From: Nocardioides marmoriginsengisoli
Lineage (GTDB): Bacteria > Actinomycetota > Actinomycetes > Propionibacteriales > Nocardioidaceae
Direction of reading: 5' to 3'
Assembly: GCF_003725695.1 (NCBI RefSeq)
Contig: NZ_RJSE01000008.1
Coordinates: 329,271-393,270 of the forward strand
DNA: 64,000 bases
The stretch's first letter is position 1. Every line of letters begins with the position of its first letter. This document shows positions 34,718 to 44,528 of the stretch, in pieces. Made by a program: the position numbers and the translations under genes. The notes beneath the pieces were generated by a model. That model did not search any database and was not told where the DNA came from. It worked only from the letters and a program-made list of their open reading frames with translations.

Positions 34718-35743
34718 TCAGCGCTCGAAATCGACGTTGGCGTAGGCGCGCAGCTTGCTCAGCTTGTGGTCGCTGATGATCTCGCGGATGGTGCCGCTGC
34801 GGCTGCGCATCACCAGCGAGTGCGTCGAGGCGCCGCCGGCGCGGTACCGGACGCCCTTCATCAGCTCGCCGTCGGTGATGCCGGTGGCCACGAAGAAGCA
34901 GTCGTCGCCGGAGACCAGGTCGTCGGTGAGCAGGATCTGGTCGAGGTCGAGACCCGCGGCGATCGCCTTCTCGCGCTCGTCGTCGCTGGTCGGCCAGAGC
35001 TTGCCCTGGATCACGCCGTCCATGCACTTGATCGCGCAGGCGGTGATGATGCCCTCGGGGGTGCCGCCGATGCCGAGCAGCAGGTCGACGCCGGTGTCCG
35101 CGCGGGCGGCCATGATCGCGCCGGCCACGTCCCCGTCGGTGATGTACTTGATCCGGGCTCCGGTGTCGCGGATCTCCTGGGCCATCTGCTCGTGCCGCGG
35201 CCGGTCCAGCAGGACGACCGTGACGTCCTCGGGCTTGCCGCCCTTGGCCTTGGCGACCAGGTGGATGTTCTCGGCGACCGGGTAGCGGATGTCGACGACG
35301 TCGGCCGCCTCCGGCCCGGTGACCAGCTTCTCCATGTAGAAGACGGCGGACGGGTCGTACATCGAGCCGCGCGGGGAGACCGCGAGCACCGCGACCGCGT
35401 TGGCCATGCCCTTGGCGGTCAGGGTGGTGCCGTCGATCGGGTCGACGGCGACGTCGCACTCCGGTCCGGTCCCGTCACCGACCTCCTCGCCGTTGTAGAG
35501 CATCGGCGCGTTGTCCTTCTCGCCCTCGCCGATGACCACGGTGCCGCGCATGCCGACGGTGGAGATCAGGGTGCGCATCGCGTTGACCGCGACTCCGTCG
35601 GCCCCGTTCTTGTCGCCCCTCCCGACCCAGCGACCGGCTGCCATGGCGGCGGCCTCGGTCACCCTGACCAGCTCGAGGGCGAGGTTGCGGTCGGGCGAGG
35701 TGGGCGCGACGGCAAGCGATTCGGGCAGGTGGGATTCGGACAT
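34718..35743 (-). CDS. glpX: class II fructose-1,6-bisphosphatase GlpX
   Basis: A 341-residue gluconeogenic phosphatase. Signatures: [28 protein letters not shown] and the metal-binding [12 protein letters not shown]. GlpX is the only FBPase type in most actinobacteria and is essential for growth on non-sugar carbon. It lies downstream of the HTH-TOBE gene across about 50 nt and upstream of the PfkB kinase. Confidence 0.96.
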   Translation of the reverse strand: MSESHLPESLAVAPTSPDRNLALELVRVTEAAAMAAGRWVGRGDKNGADGVAVNAMRTLISTVGMRGTVVIGEGEKDNAPMLYNGEEVGDGTGPECDVAVDPIDGTTLTAKGMANAVAVLAVSPRGSMYDPSAVFYMEKLVTGPEAADVVDIRYPVAENIHLVAKAKGGKPEDVTVVLLDRPRHEQMAQEIRDTGARIKYITDGDVAGAIMAARADTGVDLLLGIGGTPEGIITACAIKCMDGVIQGKLWPTSDDEREKAIAAGLDLDQILLTDDLVSGDDCFFVATGITDGELMKGVRYRAGGASTHSLVMRSRSGTIREIISDHKLSKLRAYANVDFER

Positions 35744-35791
35744 GGGGCAGATATTATCGGTCAGCGGGGGTGCCGCGTGCCGGGAACGCTC

Positions 35792-36181
35792 TCATGGGCG
35801 CTCGACGACCACGTTGGTGGACTTGATCGAGGCGACCGCACGGGCGCCGCGTTCCAGACCGAGCTCTTCGGCGGCGTCCGACGACATCAGCGACACGATC
35901 CGCTGGCCTCCGCAGATCAGCTCGACCTGCGCCATCACGGTGTCCTTCTTGACCGCGACGACGATGCCGGCGAGCCGGTTGCGGGCCGAGGAGAGGCGCA
36001 GGCCGTCGTGGTCCGGGGCATCGGCCAGCGACTCGGCGAGGGCCGCGACGTCGGTGCCTTCGACCACGGCCCGGCCGCCGTCCCGGGCGGTCGCGAGCCG
36101 GCCCTGGTCGATCCAACGCCGGACGGTGTCGTCGCTGACGCCGAGGAGGTCTGCCACCTCGGCGATCCGGTAGGTGCTCAC
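35792..36181 (-). CDS. HTH-TOBE molybdate-binding-like regulator
   Basis: A 129-residue protein. The N-terminal excisionase/MerR-type helix-turn-helix reads YRIAEVADLLGVSDDTVRRW. The C-terminal TOBE/Mop domain (about residues 64-128) contains SARNRLAGIVVAVKKDTVMA, typical of molybdate-binding Mop proteins. It may sense molybdate or another oxyanion and regulate transport or cofactor synthesis; no mod genes lie nearby. GTG start; spaced 10 nt from the transporter gene on the same strand. Confidence 0.85.
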   Translation of the reverse strand: MSTYRIAEVADLLGVSDDTVRRWIDQGRLATARDGGRAVVEGTDVAALAESLADAPDHDGLRLSSARNRLAGIVVAVKKDTVMAQVELICGGQRIVSLMSSDAAEELGLERGARAVASIKSTNVVVERP

Positions 36182-36191
36182 GGGGCCAGTC

Positions 36192-37418
36192 TCACACCAT
36201 CGCGGACCACAGGTGCAGCACGACGACGCCGCCGGCCACCGAGAGCGGGGTCAGGGCGAGCCCGAGCAGGTGGAAGTCCCGGCTGCTGACCCGGCCCCCG
36301 GACCGCGCCACGGTACGACGCCAGAGCAGGTTCGCCAGCGAGCCGGACCAGGTCATCGAGGAACCCAGGTTGATGCCGATCAGGCTCGCCAGCACCGGGA
36401 CCGGGCCCAGCGGTGCGACCAGCGGCACCAGCAGCAGGGTGGCCGGCAGGTTGTTCACGACGTTCGAGAGCACCAGTCCGACAGCGGCGATCCCGAGCAG
36501 CGCCAGGAGGCCGTCCTCGTGCGGGAGGACCTCGTCCAGCAGGTCGCCCAGCGGTCCCTCACCGAGGGCGGCCACCACCAGGCCGAGGGCGAGCACGAAG
36601 AGCGCGAACGGGGCGTGCGTGGCCGACCAGACCCGTCCCGGGCCGAGCTCGCCGAGGCTGAGGCCGCGGACGGCCAGGACCAGCGCCGCGGCGCCGGCCA
36701 CCCAGAACGGATCGATCTCGGAGCCGACGGCGAAACCGGCCAGCATTAGCCCGACCACCACCAGCGGGAACCGGGGAAGCGGTCGGGCCGGTGCCGTGGT
36801 CGGCGCGGGCGGGGCGGCGAGCTGACGCCGGAACCGGACCCGGTGTCCGGCGTACTCCACGGCCAGCGCGAGCACCCAGACCGGGGCCATCAGCAGGGCG
36901 AACCGGCCGAAGGAGAGGTCGAGGTCGGGCAGGGCCAGCAGGTTGGTGAGGTTCGAGATCGGCAGCAGCAGCGAGGCCACGTTCGCCAGCCGGACGCAGA
37001 CGAGTTGGAAGGGCCGGTCCGACCAGCCGTGCGCGGCCGTCGCCGCCAGCACGACCGGGGTGAGCAGGACGACGGTGGCGTCCAGGCTCAGCACCACCGT
37101 GATCACCGCCGCCACCGCGAAGACCAGCGCGAACATCGCCTGCGGGCTGCCGGCCCGGGCCAGCCGCTCGCCGATGGCGGCGAAGAGCCCGGCCGCGCGG
37201 CAGCACTCGGCGACCACCAGGATCGCGACCAGGAACCCGACGACCGGGAGCAGGTGGCGTCGCTCGGTCCCGAGATCGGCGGCGGTCAGCGTGCCGGTCG
37301 CCAGGACCGCGCCGGCCGCGGTGATCGCCACCACCGCCTCGACCCACTCCGGGGGATGCGCGTACGCCGTCGCCAGCAGCGCCACCAGCGCGACCATCGG
37401 AACCAGCTCAGCGACCAC
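36192..37418 (-). CDS. SLC13/ArsB-like membrane transporter
   Basis: A 408-residue protein with about 10-12 hydrophobic segments. The ArsB/NhaD superfamily (ion transporter) pattern is visible: VLSLDATVVLLTPVVLA, NVASLLLPISNLTNLL and, in the second half, SNVVNNLPATLLLVPLV and NLGSSMTWSGSLANLL. The two NN/TN re-entrant motifs are typical of these anion or arsenite exporters. Substrate unknown. It precedes the HTH-TOBE gene on the same strand. Confidence 0.85.
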   Translation of the reverse strand: MVAELVPMVALVALLATAYAHPPEWVEAVVAITAAGAVLATGTLTAADLGTERRHLLPVVGFLVAILVVAECCRAAGLFAAIGERLARAGSPQAMFALVFAVAAVITVVLSLDATVVLLTPVVLAATAAHGWSDRPFQLVCVRLANVASLLLPISNLTNLLALPDLDLSFGRFALLMAPVWVLALAVEYAGHRVRFRRQLAAPPAPTTAPARPLPRFPLVVVGLMLAGFAVGSEIDPFWVAGAAALVLAVRGLSLGELGPGRVWSATHAPFALFVLALGLVVAALGEGPLGDLLDEVLPHEDGLLALLGIAAVGLVLSNVVNNLPATLLLVPLVAPLGPVPVLASLIGINLGSSMTWSGSLANLLWRRTVARSGGRVSSRDFHLLGLALTPLSVAGGVVVLHLWSAMV

Positions 37419-37450
37419 CGAGTGAGAGTAGCGCCGGGCGGCTTGGCAAG

Positions 37451-38023
37451 ATGGTGGCCATGAGCCAGTCGACGAGCCCGTACGCCCAGCGCTCGTACGC
37501 CGGGATGATCGGCGCGATGATCGTCGCCGTCGTGGTGGCCGGAGGCTGGTACCTGATCGGCCGCCCGAACGACGACGTGAAGCCGATCGTCGGCGTGGAG
37601 TGGACGCCGCAGGTGCGGGCAGCGCGAGCCGACGGCGCCCTGCTGATCTACGCCCCGGACGCGCTGCCGACAGGCTGGAAGGCCCGGGAGGCGCGCTACC
37701 TGACCGGCAGCGAGCCGTCCTGGCACCTGGCGATCCTCACCGCCGAGGGCAAGTACGTCGGCATCGACGAGAGCCGGCTCTCGGTCGCGAAGCTGGTCGC
37801 CGAGAACGTCGACAAGAACGCCGACCAGGGCCGTGACGTCACGATCAACGGCGAGGTCTGGCAGTCCTGGACCGACAGCGGCGGCGACTACGCACTGACC
37901 CGGAGCGTCGAGCAGGGCCAGCTCGTCGTGGACTCGGTGATCGTCTTCGGCTCGGCGCCCGACCAGGAGATCATCGACTTCGCGAAGACGCTCAAGACCG
38001 GTTCGGTCGACCTGACGCGCTAG
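37451..38023 (+). CDS. DUF4245 membrane-anchored protein
   Basis: A 190-residue protein: short cytoplasmic start, one hydrophobic helix (AGMIGAMIVAVVVAGGWYLIG), then an extracytoplasmic beta-rich domain of about 150 residues (PIVGVEWTPQVRAARADGAL, SEPSWHLAILTAEGKYVG). This is the DUF4245 arrangement, present next to glpX in mycobacteria as I recall. Function unknown. ATG 37460 is an alternative start. Its last 4 nt overlap the end of xseB on the other strand. Confidence 0.85.
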   Translation: MVAMSQSTSPYAQRSYAGMIGAMIVAVVVAGGWYLIGRPNDDVKPIVGVEWTPQVRAARADGALLIYAPDALPTGWKAREARYLTGSEPSWHLAILTAEGKYVGIDESRLSVAKLVAENVDKNADQGRDVTINGEVWQSWTDSGGDYALTRSVEQGQLVVDSVIVFGSAPDQEIIDFAKTLKTGSVDLTR

Positions 38024-38238
38024 TCCTCGTCGTCCGCGTCCAGGACGGCGTCCAGGCGTGCCCGGGCCCCGTCGAGGGCGTCCTGGCAGGTCTTCGCCAG
38101 CTCTTCGCCCCGCTCCCACAGCGAGAGCGACTCGGCGAGCGTCGTACCGCCTTGCTCGAGGGTGCGGACGACCTCGATCAGCTGCTCCCGGGCGTCCTCG
38201 TAGCTCAGCGGCTCCGCGGTGGTGCTCTTCTCAGTCAT
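38020..38238 (-). CDS. xseB: exonuclease VII small subunit
   Basis: A 72-residue all-helical protein with the family pattern [34 protein letters not shown] and [13 protein letters not shown]. XseB joins XseA to form exonuclease VII, which degrades single-stranded DNA into oligonucleotides. Its start overlaps the end of xseA by 8 nt, giving translational coupling. Confidence 0.94.
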   Translation of the reverse strand: MTEKSTTAEPLSYEDAREQLIEVVRTLEQGGTTLAESLSLWERGEELAKTCQDALDGARARLDAVLDADDED

Positions 38239-39484
38239 CGGACTCCTCGGACGTGGTGGGCAGGGGGATGGATTCGACTCCGGTCACCGTGGCGCTGATC
38301 CGCCCGTCGGCGACGCGGATGGTGACCGGTGCGCCGCCGGCGATGTCCTCGACGCTGGAGAAGAGCGCTCCGTCGGCGTCCGAGAGCACCGCGTAGCCGC
38401 GGCGCAGGGTGGCGAGCGGGGAGAGTGCGCGGACCCGGGCCAGGCTGTGGTCGAGGTCGTCGGCGGCCCGGTCGAGCACGTGGCCGAGCACCCGCTGGCC
38501 GCGCGCCCGCAACGCCCGGACCTCGTCGGCGCGGCCGACCAGGTCGCTGCGCGGGTCCGCCATGCTCGGCCGGCTGCGGAGGTTGTCGAGCTGCTGCTGC
38601 TCGCGAGCGACCAGTGCGTGCGTCGTACGGCGGATCCGGTCGCGGAGCTGGAGCACCCGGTGCCCCTCCTCGGCCACGTCCGGCACGATCCGCTTGGCCG
38701 CGTCGGTGGGGGTGGAGGCGCGGAGGTCGGCGACCAGGTCCAGGATCGGGCTGTCCGGCTCGTGCCCGATCGCGGAGACGACCGGGGTGGTGGCCCGGTG
38801 CACGGCTCGGATCAGGGCCTCGTCGGAGAACGGCAGCAGGTCCTCGATCGAGCCGCCGCCGCGGGCGATCACGATCACCTCGACGCTCGGGTCGCGGTCC
38901 AGAGCCTCCAGGGCGGCGATCACCTGCTCGGCGGCGTTCACGCCCTGCATGGCGGCGTACCGGACCTCGAAGGCGACGCCGGGCCAGCGCCGGCGGGCGT
39001 TCTCCAGGACGTCCTTCTCGGCGGCGGAGTCCTTCGCGGTGACCAGCCCGATCCGGTGCGGCAGGAACGGCAGCGGCCGCTTGAGCTCCAGGGCGAAGAG
39101 GCCCTCGGCGGCAAGCAGCTGCCGGCGCCGCTCGAGCCGGGCGAGCAGCTCGCCCTCGCCGACCAGCCGGAGCTCGCGGACCGAGAGCGAGAGGGAACCG
39201 CGGTTCGGGTAGACGGTCGGCTTGCCGTGCGCGATCACCTGGGCGCCGTTGACCAGCGGGGTCGGCAGCGAGTCGACGACCGCGCGGGGGCAGGTCAGCT
39301 GGATCGAGACGTCCGCGAGCTTGTCGCGCAGGGTCAGGAAGTCGGTGTTGGAGTTCGCCGGCCGGTTGAGCTGGACGACCTGGCCCTCCACCCAGACCGC
39401 GCCGAGCCGGTCCACCCAGCCGCCGATCGCGGTGACGACCTGGCGAACCGGGATCGGGCTCTCCGGTGAGGTCGTCAGTGCCAT
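38231..39484 (-). CDS. xseA: exonuclease VII large subunit
   Basis: A 417-residue protein. The N-terminal OB-fold (about residues 20-110, [24 protein letters not shown]) binds single-stranded DNA. The catalytic domain has [20 protein letters not shown], the conserved [20 protein letters not shown] and [21 protein letters not shown] long coiled-coil region follows. It is divergent from ispH. Confidence 0.95.
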   Translation of the reverse strand: MALTTSPESPIPVRQVVTAIGGWVDRLGAVWVEGQVVQLNRPANSNTDFLTLRDKLADVSIQLTCPRAVVDSLPTPLVNGAQVIAHGKPTVYPNRGSLSLSVRELRLVGEGELLARLERRRQLLAAEGLFALELKRPLPFLPHRIGLVTAKDSAAEKDVLENARRRWPGVAFEVRYAAMQGVNAAEQVIAALEALDRDPSVEVIVIARGGGSIEDLLPFSDEALIRAVHRATTPVVSAIGHEPDSPILDLVADLRASTPTDAAKRIVPDVAEEGHRVLQLRDRIRRTTHALVAREQQQLDNLRSRPSMADPRSDLVGRADEVRALRARGQRVLGHVLDRAADDLDHSLARVRALSPLATLRRGYAVLSDADGALFSSVEDIAGGAPVTIRVADGRISATVTGVESIPLPTTSEESDD

Positions 39485-39590
39485 GAGCCGAGGTTACCGA
39501 GTGCCCGAGCTTGCTCGAGGCCGAGTGGCCGAGAGCTCATTGACGAGCGAAGCGAGGATCATGGGGGCACCTTAGTCGCGGGCCACTACG

Positions 39591-40616
39591 ATGGACCGCA
39601 TGGACACCGATCTGGCGATGCCCCGCGTCCTCGAGGATGCCGACCGCGCCGTGCTGCTCGCCGCCCCTCGCGGCTACTGTGCCGGGGTCGACCGCGCCGT
39701 GATCACCGTCGAGAAGGCGCTGGACCTGTACGGCGCCCCGGTCTACGTCCGCAAGCAGATCGTGCACAACAAGCACGTGGTCGCGAACCTGGAGTCCCGC
39801 GGTGCGGTCTTCGTCGAGGAGCTCGACGAGGTCCCGGCCGGCGAGACGGTGGTGTTCTCCGCGCACGGCGTCTCGCCGGCGGTGCACGCCGAGGCGGCCG
39901 AGCGCGACCTCAAGACCATCGACGCGACCTGCCCGCTGGTCACCAAGGTCCACCACGAGGCGAAGCGGTTCGCCGCCGACGACTACGACATCCTGCTGAT
40001 CGGCCACGAGGGTCACGAGGAGGTCGAGGGCACCGCGGGCGAGGCGCCGGACCACATCCAGCTGGTGCAGAGCCCCGAGGACGTGCCGAACATCGTCGTC
40101 CGCGACCCGGCCAAGGTCTCCTGGCTCTCCCAGACCACGCTCTCGGTCGACGAGACGATGGCGACGGTGAACGCGATCCGGGAGCGGTTCCCGCTGCTGC
40201 TCGACCCGCCCAGCGACGACATCTGCTACGCCACCCAGAACCGCCAGCTCGCGGTGAAGGAGATCAGCCCCGAGGCCGATCTGGTGATCGTGGTCGGCTC
40301 CGCCAACTCCTCGAACTCGGTGCGGCTGGCCGAGGTGGCGCTGGAGGCCGGCGCCAAGGCGGCGTACCGGGTCGACGACGCGAGCGAGATCGACGTGGCC
40401 TGGCTGACGGGGGTCGACAAGGTCAGCGTGACCTCGGGAGCCTCGGTTCCCGAGGAGCTGGTCGACGGGGTGCTCTCGTTCCTCGCCGAGCGGGGCTACC
40501 CCGACGCCCGTGCGGTGCACACGGCCGAGGAGTCGCTGATCTTCGCGCTACCGCCGGAGCTGCGTAAGGACATCCGCGCCGCCGAGCTCGCGGCGAAGGC
40601 CGCGCAGGGCTCCTAG
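39591..40616 (+). CDS. ispH: 4-hydroxy-3-methylbut-2-enyl diphosphate reductase IspH
   Basis: A 341-residue iron-sulfur enzyme, the last step of the MEP isoprenoid pathway (HMBPP to IPP and DMAPP). The three cluster cysteines are in [24 protein letters not shown] and [11 protein letters not shown]; the catalytic Glu region SWLSQTTLS and substrate-binding VGSANSSNS are present. The start is ATG 39591 or 39600. Its products feed the prenyltransferase encoded at 17482-18258. Confidence 0.97.
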   Translation: MDRMDTDLAMPRVLEDADRAVLLAAPRGYCAGVDRAVITVEKALDLYGAPVYVRKQIVHNKHVVANLESRGAVFVEELDEVPAGETVVFSAHGVSPAVHAEAAERDLKTIDATCPLVTKVHHEAKRFAADDYDILLIGHEGHEEVEGTAGEAPDHIQLVQSPEDVPNIVVRDPAKVSWLSQTTLSVDETMATVNAIRERFPLLLDPPSDDICYATQNRQLAVKEISPEADLVIVVGSANSSNSVRLAEVALEAGAKAAYRVDDASEIDVAWLTGVDKVSVTSGASVPEELVDGVLSFLAERGYPDARAVHTAEESLIFALPPELRKDIRAAELAAKAAQGS

Positions 40617-41233
40617 TGGCCCGCTACCTCGACATCCACCCGGTTGATCCGCAGCCCCGGCTGGTCGACCAGGCAGTCTCGCTGCTGCGCGAGGACGGGC
40701 TGATCGCCTACCCGACCGACTCCGGCTACGCCCTGGGCATCCAGCTGGGCAACCGCGACGGGTTGGACCGGATCCGGACGATCCGGAACCTCGACGACAA
40801 GCACCACTTCACCCTGGTCTGCAAGGACTTCGCCCAGCTCGGTCAGCTGGTGCACATCGACAACGCCGCCTTCCGGGCGATCAAGTCGGCGACGCCGGGG
40901 CCCTACACGTTCATCCTGCCGGCCACCGGCGAGGTCCCGAAGCGGTTGATGCACCCGAAGAAGAAGACCGTCGGGGTGCGGATCCCGGAGCACCCGATCG
41001 TCCGGGCGCTGCTGGAGGAGCTCGGCGAGCCGATGCTGTCGAGCACGTTGATCCTGCCGGGGGAGACCGAGCCGATGACCGAGGGCTGGCTGATCAAGGA
41101 CGAGCTGGATCAGCTGTTGGACGCCGTCATCGAGGGCGAGTCCGGTTCGCTGCCGACGACGGTCGTCGACTTCACCTCCGGCGCCGCCGAGGTGACCCGG
41201 TACGGCGCCGGCGACGCCTCCAGGTTCGAGTAG
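40616..41233 (+). CDS. YciO/Sua5-family RNA-modification-type protein
   Basis: A 205-residue Sua5/YciO/YrdC-domain protein. The conserved ATP/threonine-site motifs are DGLIAYPTDSGYALG, KHHFTLVCKDF, ATPGPYTFILPAT and VGVRIPEHPIV. The form with DKHHFTLVC resembles the YciO branch rather than the canonical TsaC; whether it makes threonylcarbamoyl-AMP is open. The GTG start overlaps the last base of the ispH stop. Its last 124 nt overlap the DUF6542 gene on the other strand. Confidence 0.88.
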   Translation: MARYLDIHPVDPQPRLVDQAVSLLREDGLIAYPTDSGYALGIQLGNRDGLDRIRTIRNLDDKHHFTLVCKDFAQLGQLVHIDNAAFRAIKSATPGPYTFILPATGEVPKRLMHPKKKTVGVRIPEHPIVRALLEELGEPMLSSTLILPGETEPMTEGWLIKDELDQLLDAVIEGESGSLPTTVVDFTSGAAEVTRYGAGDASRFE

Positions 41234-41643
41234 TCCGCGCCGGCCCGGTGGCGGCGGATCACCCGGGCACGGATCGCGAGCACGACCAGGGCCAGCCCGT
41301 AGCCGACCAGTAGCGGTCCGGAGTGGTGGGCCAGGCCCGAGACGACGGCCTGGATCAGGCTGTCGCCCTTCGGTGCGATCGCGCCGCGGTCGACGACGCT
41401 CAGCAGGAGGCAGAGGCCGAGCAGCAGCATCGGGGGAAGCACGCCGACGTGGAAGAAGTCCTGGGGGCGGATCGCGAGGGCGATGGCCACGCAGAGCACC
41501 ATGAAGCCGATGTCGAAGATGCGGCCCAGCTCCGCGGAGACCCCCAGATCCACCGCGACCAGCACGATGCAGGCAAACACCGAGAACCGCGTGACCCGAC
41601 TGCCGGACCAGCGGCCTTCTTCCCACACCGTGGGTGCGCTCAC
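41110..41643 (-). CDS. DUF6542-type four-helix membrane protein
   Basis: A 177-residue protein starting at GTG 41643 (SAPTVWEEGRWSGSRVTRFS). Four hydrophobic helices follow, for example SVFACIVLVAVDLGVSAEL and GFMVLCVAIALAIRP. The hydrophilic C-terminal tail of about 45 residues is encoded wholly in the antiparallel overlap with the YciO-type gene. This layout matches small membrane proteins I know as DUF6542, often next to rmuC or ychF. Function unknown. Confidence 0.72.
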   Translation of the reverse strand: MSAPTVWEEGRWSGSRVTRFSVFACIVLVAVDLGVSAELGRIFDIGFMVLCVAIALAIRPQDFFHVGVLPPMLLLGLCLLLSVVDRGAIAPKGDSLIQAVVSGLAHHSGPLLVGYGLALVVLAIRARVIRRHRAGADYSNLEASPAPYRVTSAAPEVKSTTVVGSEPDSPSMTASNS

Positions 41644-41647
41644 GTAG

Positions 41648-42784
41648 TTACCGTAAATCGGCGACCCGGCGCTGCAGCGGTGCCACGCCGGAGCCCGGTC
41701 CCTCGACCTCGGGCAGCTCGGGGCGGCGGTCGGCGACCGCATCGAGCAGCTCGACGGCGGTCAGCGGCCGCGGAGCCTCCTCGACCGGTCGCGGCGCGGT
41801 GAGCTCCTCGTCGAGGTCGGCGACGTCCGAGAAGTGCCGCGCGGTGACCAGGACCCGGTTCTCCAGCGAGCCGACCGCGCTGTTGTAGGACTCGACGCTG
41901 CTCTTCAGCGACCTGCCGAGCTTGTCGAGGTGGCGCCCGACGGTGCCGAGTCGGCCGTAGAGGTCGCGTCCCAGCTGGTGGATCTCGCGGGTCCGCTGGG
42001 CAAGGGTCTCGGTGGTCCAGCCGTGCGCGACGGTCCGGAGCAGTGCGATCAGCGTGGTCGGGGTGGCCAGCACGATGTTCCGCGCAGCGGCGTACTCCAG
42101 CAGCCGCGGCTCGGCCTCGAGTGCGGCGGACAAGAACGACTCGGCCGGCAGGAACAGCACCACGAACTCGGGAGTCGCGATGCCGTGCTGCCCGAGGGCG
42201 CGCCAGTACGCCTTGGAGGAGAGCTGGTCGACGTGCGTCCGGAGCTGCCGCGCGTGCACGGCCAGGTGCGCCTGCTGCTCCTCGGGGTCCTCGGTGCCGA
42301 TCGCGTCCAGGTAGCCGGCGAGCGGAACCTTGGCGTCGACCACGATGCTCTTGCCGCCGGCGAGGTGGATCACCACGTCCGGTCGGAGGGCGCCGTCCTC
42401 CCCGGGCAGGTGGACCTGCTGGGAGAAGTCGCAGCGGTCGACCATCCCGGCCAGCTCGATGCTCCGGCGCAGGTGCAGCTCGCCCCACTGGCCGCGGACC
42501 TGAGGCTTGCGCAGTGCGGTGGCCAGGGCGGAGGTCTCCCGGCGCAAGGTGTCGGTCGAGTGCCGGACCTCGTCGACCTGCTGGTGCAGGGTGCTCTGCC
42601 ACGAGACCCGCTGGTGCTCCAGGTCGCGCATCTTGTCGTGCAGCCGGTCGAGCCCGTCCCGGATCAGGGTCTGGTCGGCTGACGGGTCGGCAGCGGGTGC
42701 GTGGTCGCGTCGTACGAGCAGGACTCCGAAGGCGCCGGCGATGACGCCGACCAGCAGGGTCACCAGGGGAAGGATGATGTCCAT
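41648..42784 (-). CDS. rmuC: DNA recombination protein RmuC
   Basis: A 378-residue protein: N-terminal membrane helix (PLVTLLVGVIAGAFGVLLV), coiled coil (residues about 35-95), then the RmuC nuclease-like domain (RGQWGELHLRRSIELAGM, IVVDAKVPLAGYLDA, VVLFLPAESFLSAAL, ATPTTLIALLRTVAHGW). RmuC limits inversions at short inverted repeats. The frame is open upstream, but ATG 42784 gives the membrane helix. It precedes the DUF6542 gene by 4 nt. Confidence 0.93.
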   Translation of the reverse strand: MDIILPLVTLLVGVIAGAFGVLLVRRDHAPAADPSADQTLIRDGLDRLHDKMRDLEHQRVSWQSTLHQQVDEVRHSTDTLRRETSALATALRKPQVRGQWGELHLRRSIELAGMVDRCDFSQQVHLPGEDGALRPDVVIHLAGGKSIVVDAKVPLAGYLDAIGTEDPEEQQAHLAVHARQLRTHVDQLSSKAYWRALGQHGIATPEFVVLFLPAESFLSAALEAEPRLLEYAAARNIVLATPTTLIALLRTVAHGWTTETLAQRTREIHQLGRDLYGRLGTVGRHLDKLGRSLKSSVESYNSAVGSLENRVLVTARHFSDVADLDEELTAPRPVEEAPRPLTAVELLDAVADRRPELPEVEGPGSGVAPLQRRVADLR

Positions 42785-42857
42785 GCCCCGAGGCTGGCAG
42801 GAACCCCCGACACGTCGCGTTCGCGTAGGATCGGCTGCTCGACTCGGGGAGGGACCG

Positions 42858-43844
42858 ATGGGCGCACGGACACGGCGGGCGGTGGTGCTCGGCATCGTCG
42901 CCCTGCTCGCATCCGCCGGGCTGGTGTCGGTCGGGAGCGCCGCGGTCGCGGAGGACGGCGGGAACCCGGCGATCGTCAGTCCGGCCTCCTCCGGTCGGCT
43001 CTACGCGGGCACGCGCGGACCGTTCGTGGTGGAGTTCGCGAACGCGGCGACCGGGAGCTACACGTGGTCGGTGGTCACGGTCCCCGGCGACGTGGAGGTC
43101 GCGAGCGGGCCGGTCTCCTGGACCGGAGCGGGCACCTCGGCGCGGTCGATCACGACGCCGTCGGTGCTCGCCGCCGGTGACTACTCCTTCACCGTCAAGG
43201 ACGCGGACGCCCATTCCGCCTCGGTGGCCTTCGAGGTGGTCGGCTACGCGCAGCCGCGCTGCACCCTGATCGTGCCGGCGACGATCCGGGTGAACGCGCC
43301 CGAGGAACGCGTCGCCGGAAGCCTCGCCTCCGACTGCGCCGCCGCTCAGGTCAGCCATGCCAGCTGGGACGTCCGTCGCGCGGGCACCACCTTCTACAAC
43401 CTGTTCGAGTTCAGCGGGACCACCCAGGACTACTGGAAGCACACCGCCTCCGACCCGCTCGGCACCTTCGTCGCGCAGGCGAGCACGGCGGCCACCAACC
43501 CCGCCGGAGACACGATCCTGCGCAACTCGCCGAGCACCACGATCCGGCTGGCCTCGCGGGTCTCGTTGAGCGCCGTACGGGTCCGGAAGTACGTGACGCT
43601 CCGGGCGTCGCTGACCCGCTACGTCCCGGCGGCGCGGGCGTTCCGTCCGTGGAAGGGCCGGGTGGTGACGCTGTCGTACAAGACCTGCAAGTCCTGCGCC
43701 TGGCACCGGCTGACGGCTCGTACCACCAGCAGCAAGGGGACGATCCAGGTCCGGGTGCGCGCGCCGAAGGTCCGCTACTACCGGGCGAGCGTCGCCGGCA
43801 CCTCGACCGTCTGGGCGCCGTACGCCGACCTGGTACGCCGGTGA
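42858..43844 (+). CDS. secreted beta-rich protein, unknown function
   Basis: A 328-residue exported protein with a signal peptide (residues 1-31, ending SAAVAEDGG). An Ig/fibronectin-like region of about 100 residues follows, including VVTVPGDVEVASGPVSWTG and SVLAAGDYSFTVKDADAHS. The central part has cysteines at QPRCTL and SDCAAAQ, and near the end SYKTCKSCAWHRL, so disulfides are likely. The last 90 residues resemble the calcium-free beta-sandwich tails seen in actinobacterial secreted proteins. Family not recognised. It is followed directly by a lipoprotein. Confidence 0.68.
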   Translation: MGARTRRAVVLGIVALLASAGLVSVGSAAVAEDGGNPAIVSPASSGRLYAGTRGPFVVEFANAATGSYTWSVVTVPGDVEVASGPVSWTGAGTSARSITTPSVLAAGDYSFTVKDADAHSASVAFEVVGYAQPRCTLIVPATIRVNAPEERVAGSLASDCAAAQVSHASWDVRRAGTTFYNLFEFSGTTQDYWKHTASDPLGTFVAQASTAATNPAGDTILRNSPSTTIRLASRVSLSAVRVRKYVTLRASLTRYVPAARAFRPWKGRVVTLSYKTCKSCAWHRLTARTTSSKGTIQVRVRAPKVRYYRASVAGTSTVWAPYADLVRR

Positions 43845-44389
43845 TGACGCGGCTCGTGACCGCCCTGGTGCTCGGCGTGGTGCTCGCCGGGTGCGGGACA
43901 GGCTCCGGTGACGACCACGACTACCCGTCCGCCACGGAGCTGGTCACCGCCGGCCCCGAGTCCGGTGACCTGCTGGCCCACGGCGTCGTCACCAGCGACG
44001 GTGAGCCTGTCGCGGACGCCAAGGTGGTGCTCCAGGTGAACCCGGCCGGGAGCGCGTCCACGCCGGACGTCCCCGTCGAGCGCTGGTCGGCTCCGGCGGT
44101 CAGCACCGACGCCGAGGGCCGCTGGGAGCTGCGCCTGGACCCCGCCGACCTGCCGGTCGAGTACTACCCGGAGACGTACTCGTTCCTGGAGTTCCAGCTC
44201 GTCTTCGGCGACGGCTCGCGGCTGGCGACCTGGGCAGGCGGGGTCTACCGCCGTACCGATCCCGACGTGTGGCGCACCGAGGGTGCCAACCCTCCGGACG
44301 GAGTGCTCCGCGTGGACGTGGACCTCGATTCCGGCGACGTCGTCGCGACGGACTCGAAGGGTGAGAAGTCGAGCCCGGGCGAGGAGTGA
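43844..44389 (+). CDS. lipoprotein with carboxypeptidase-regulatory-like domain
   Basis: A 181-residue lipoprotein. The signal peptide ends in the lipobox VLAGCGTG. A CarboxypepD-regulatory-like domain covers about residues 45-160 (GVVTSDGEPVADAKVVLQ, VSTDAEGRWELRLDPADL). The ATG shares its A with the preceding stop (TGATG), so it is coupled to the secreted protein before it. The two may act together outside the cell; function unknown. Confidence 0.72.
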   Translation: MTRLVTALVLGVVLAGCGTGSGDDHDYPSATELVTAGPESGDLLAHGVVTSDGEPVADAKVVLQVNPAGSASTPDVPVERWSAPAVSTDAEGRWELRLDPADLPVEYYPETYSFLEFQLVFGDGSRLATWAGGVYRRTDPDVWRTEGANPPDGVLRVDVDLDSGDVVATDSKGEKSSPGEE

Positions 44390-44528
44390 GTCGCGGCCGC
44401 GGCGATCAGTCCCTCGGGACGATCCCCGACCCTCGAATCGGACGACCTCGGCGCGGACGCTGGGAACGGCCGGTCAGGTCCTCCACCCGGTGTCCACGGG
44501 ACCGACTCGCTGTGCCAGCATCGGGCGC

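Noticed and set aside
41644-41742. Longer N-terminus for the DUF6542-type protein
   Set aside because: The extra 33 residues are the complement of the rmuC 3' end and have no family match; GTG 41643 gives the usual start.
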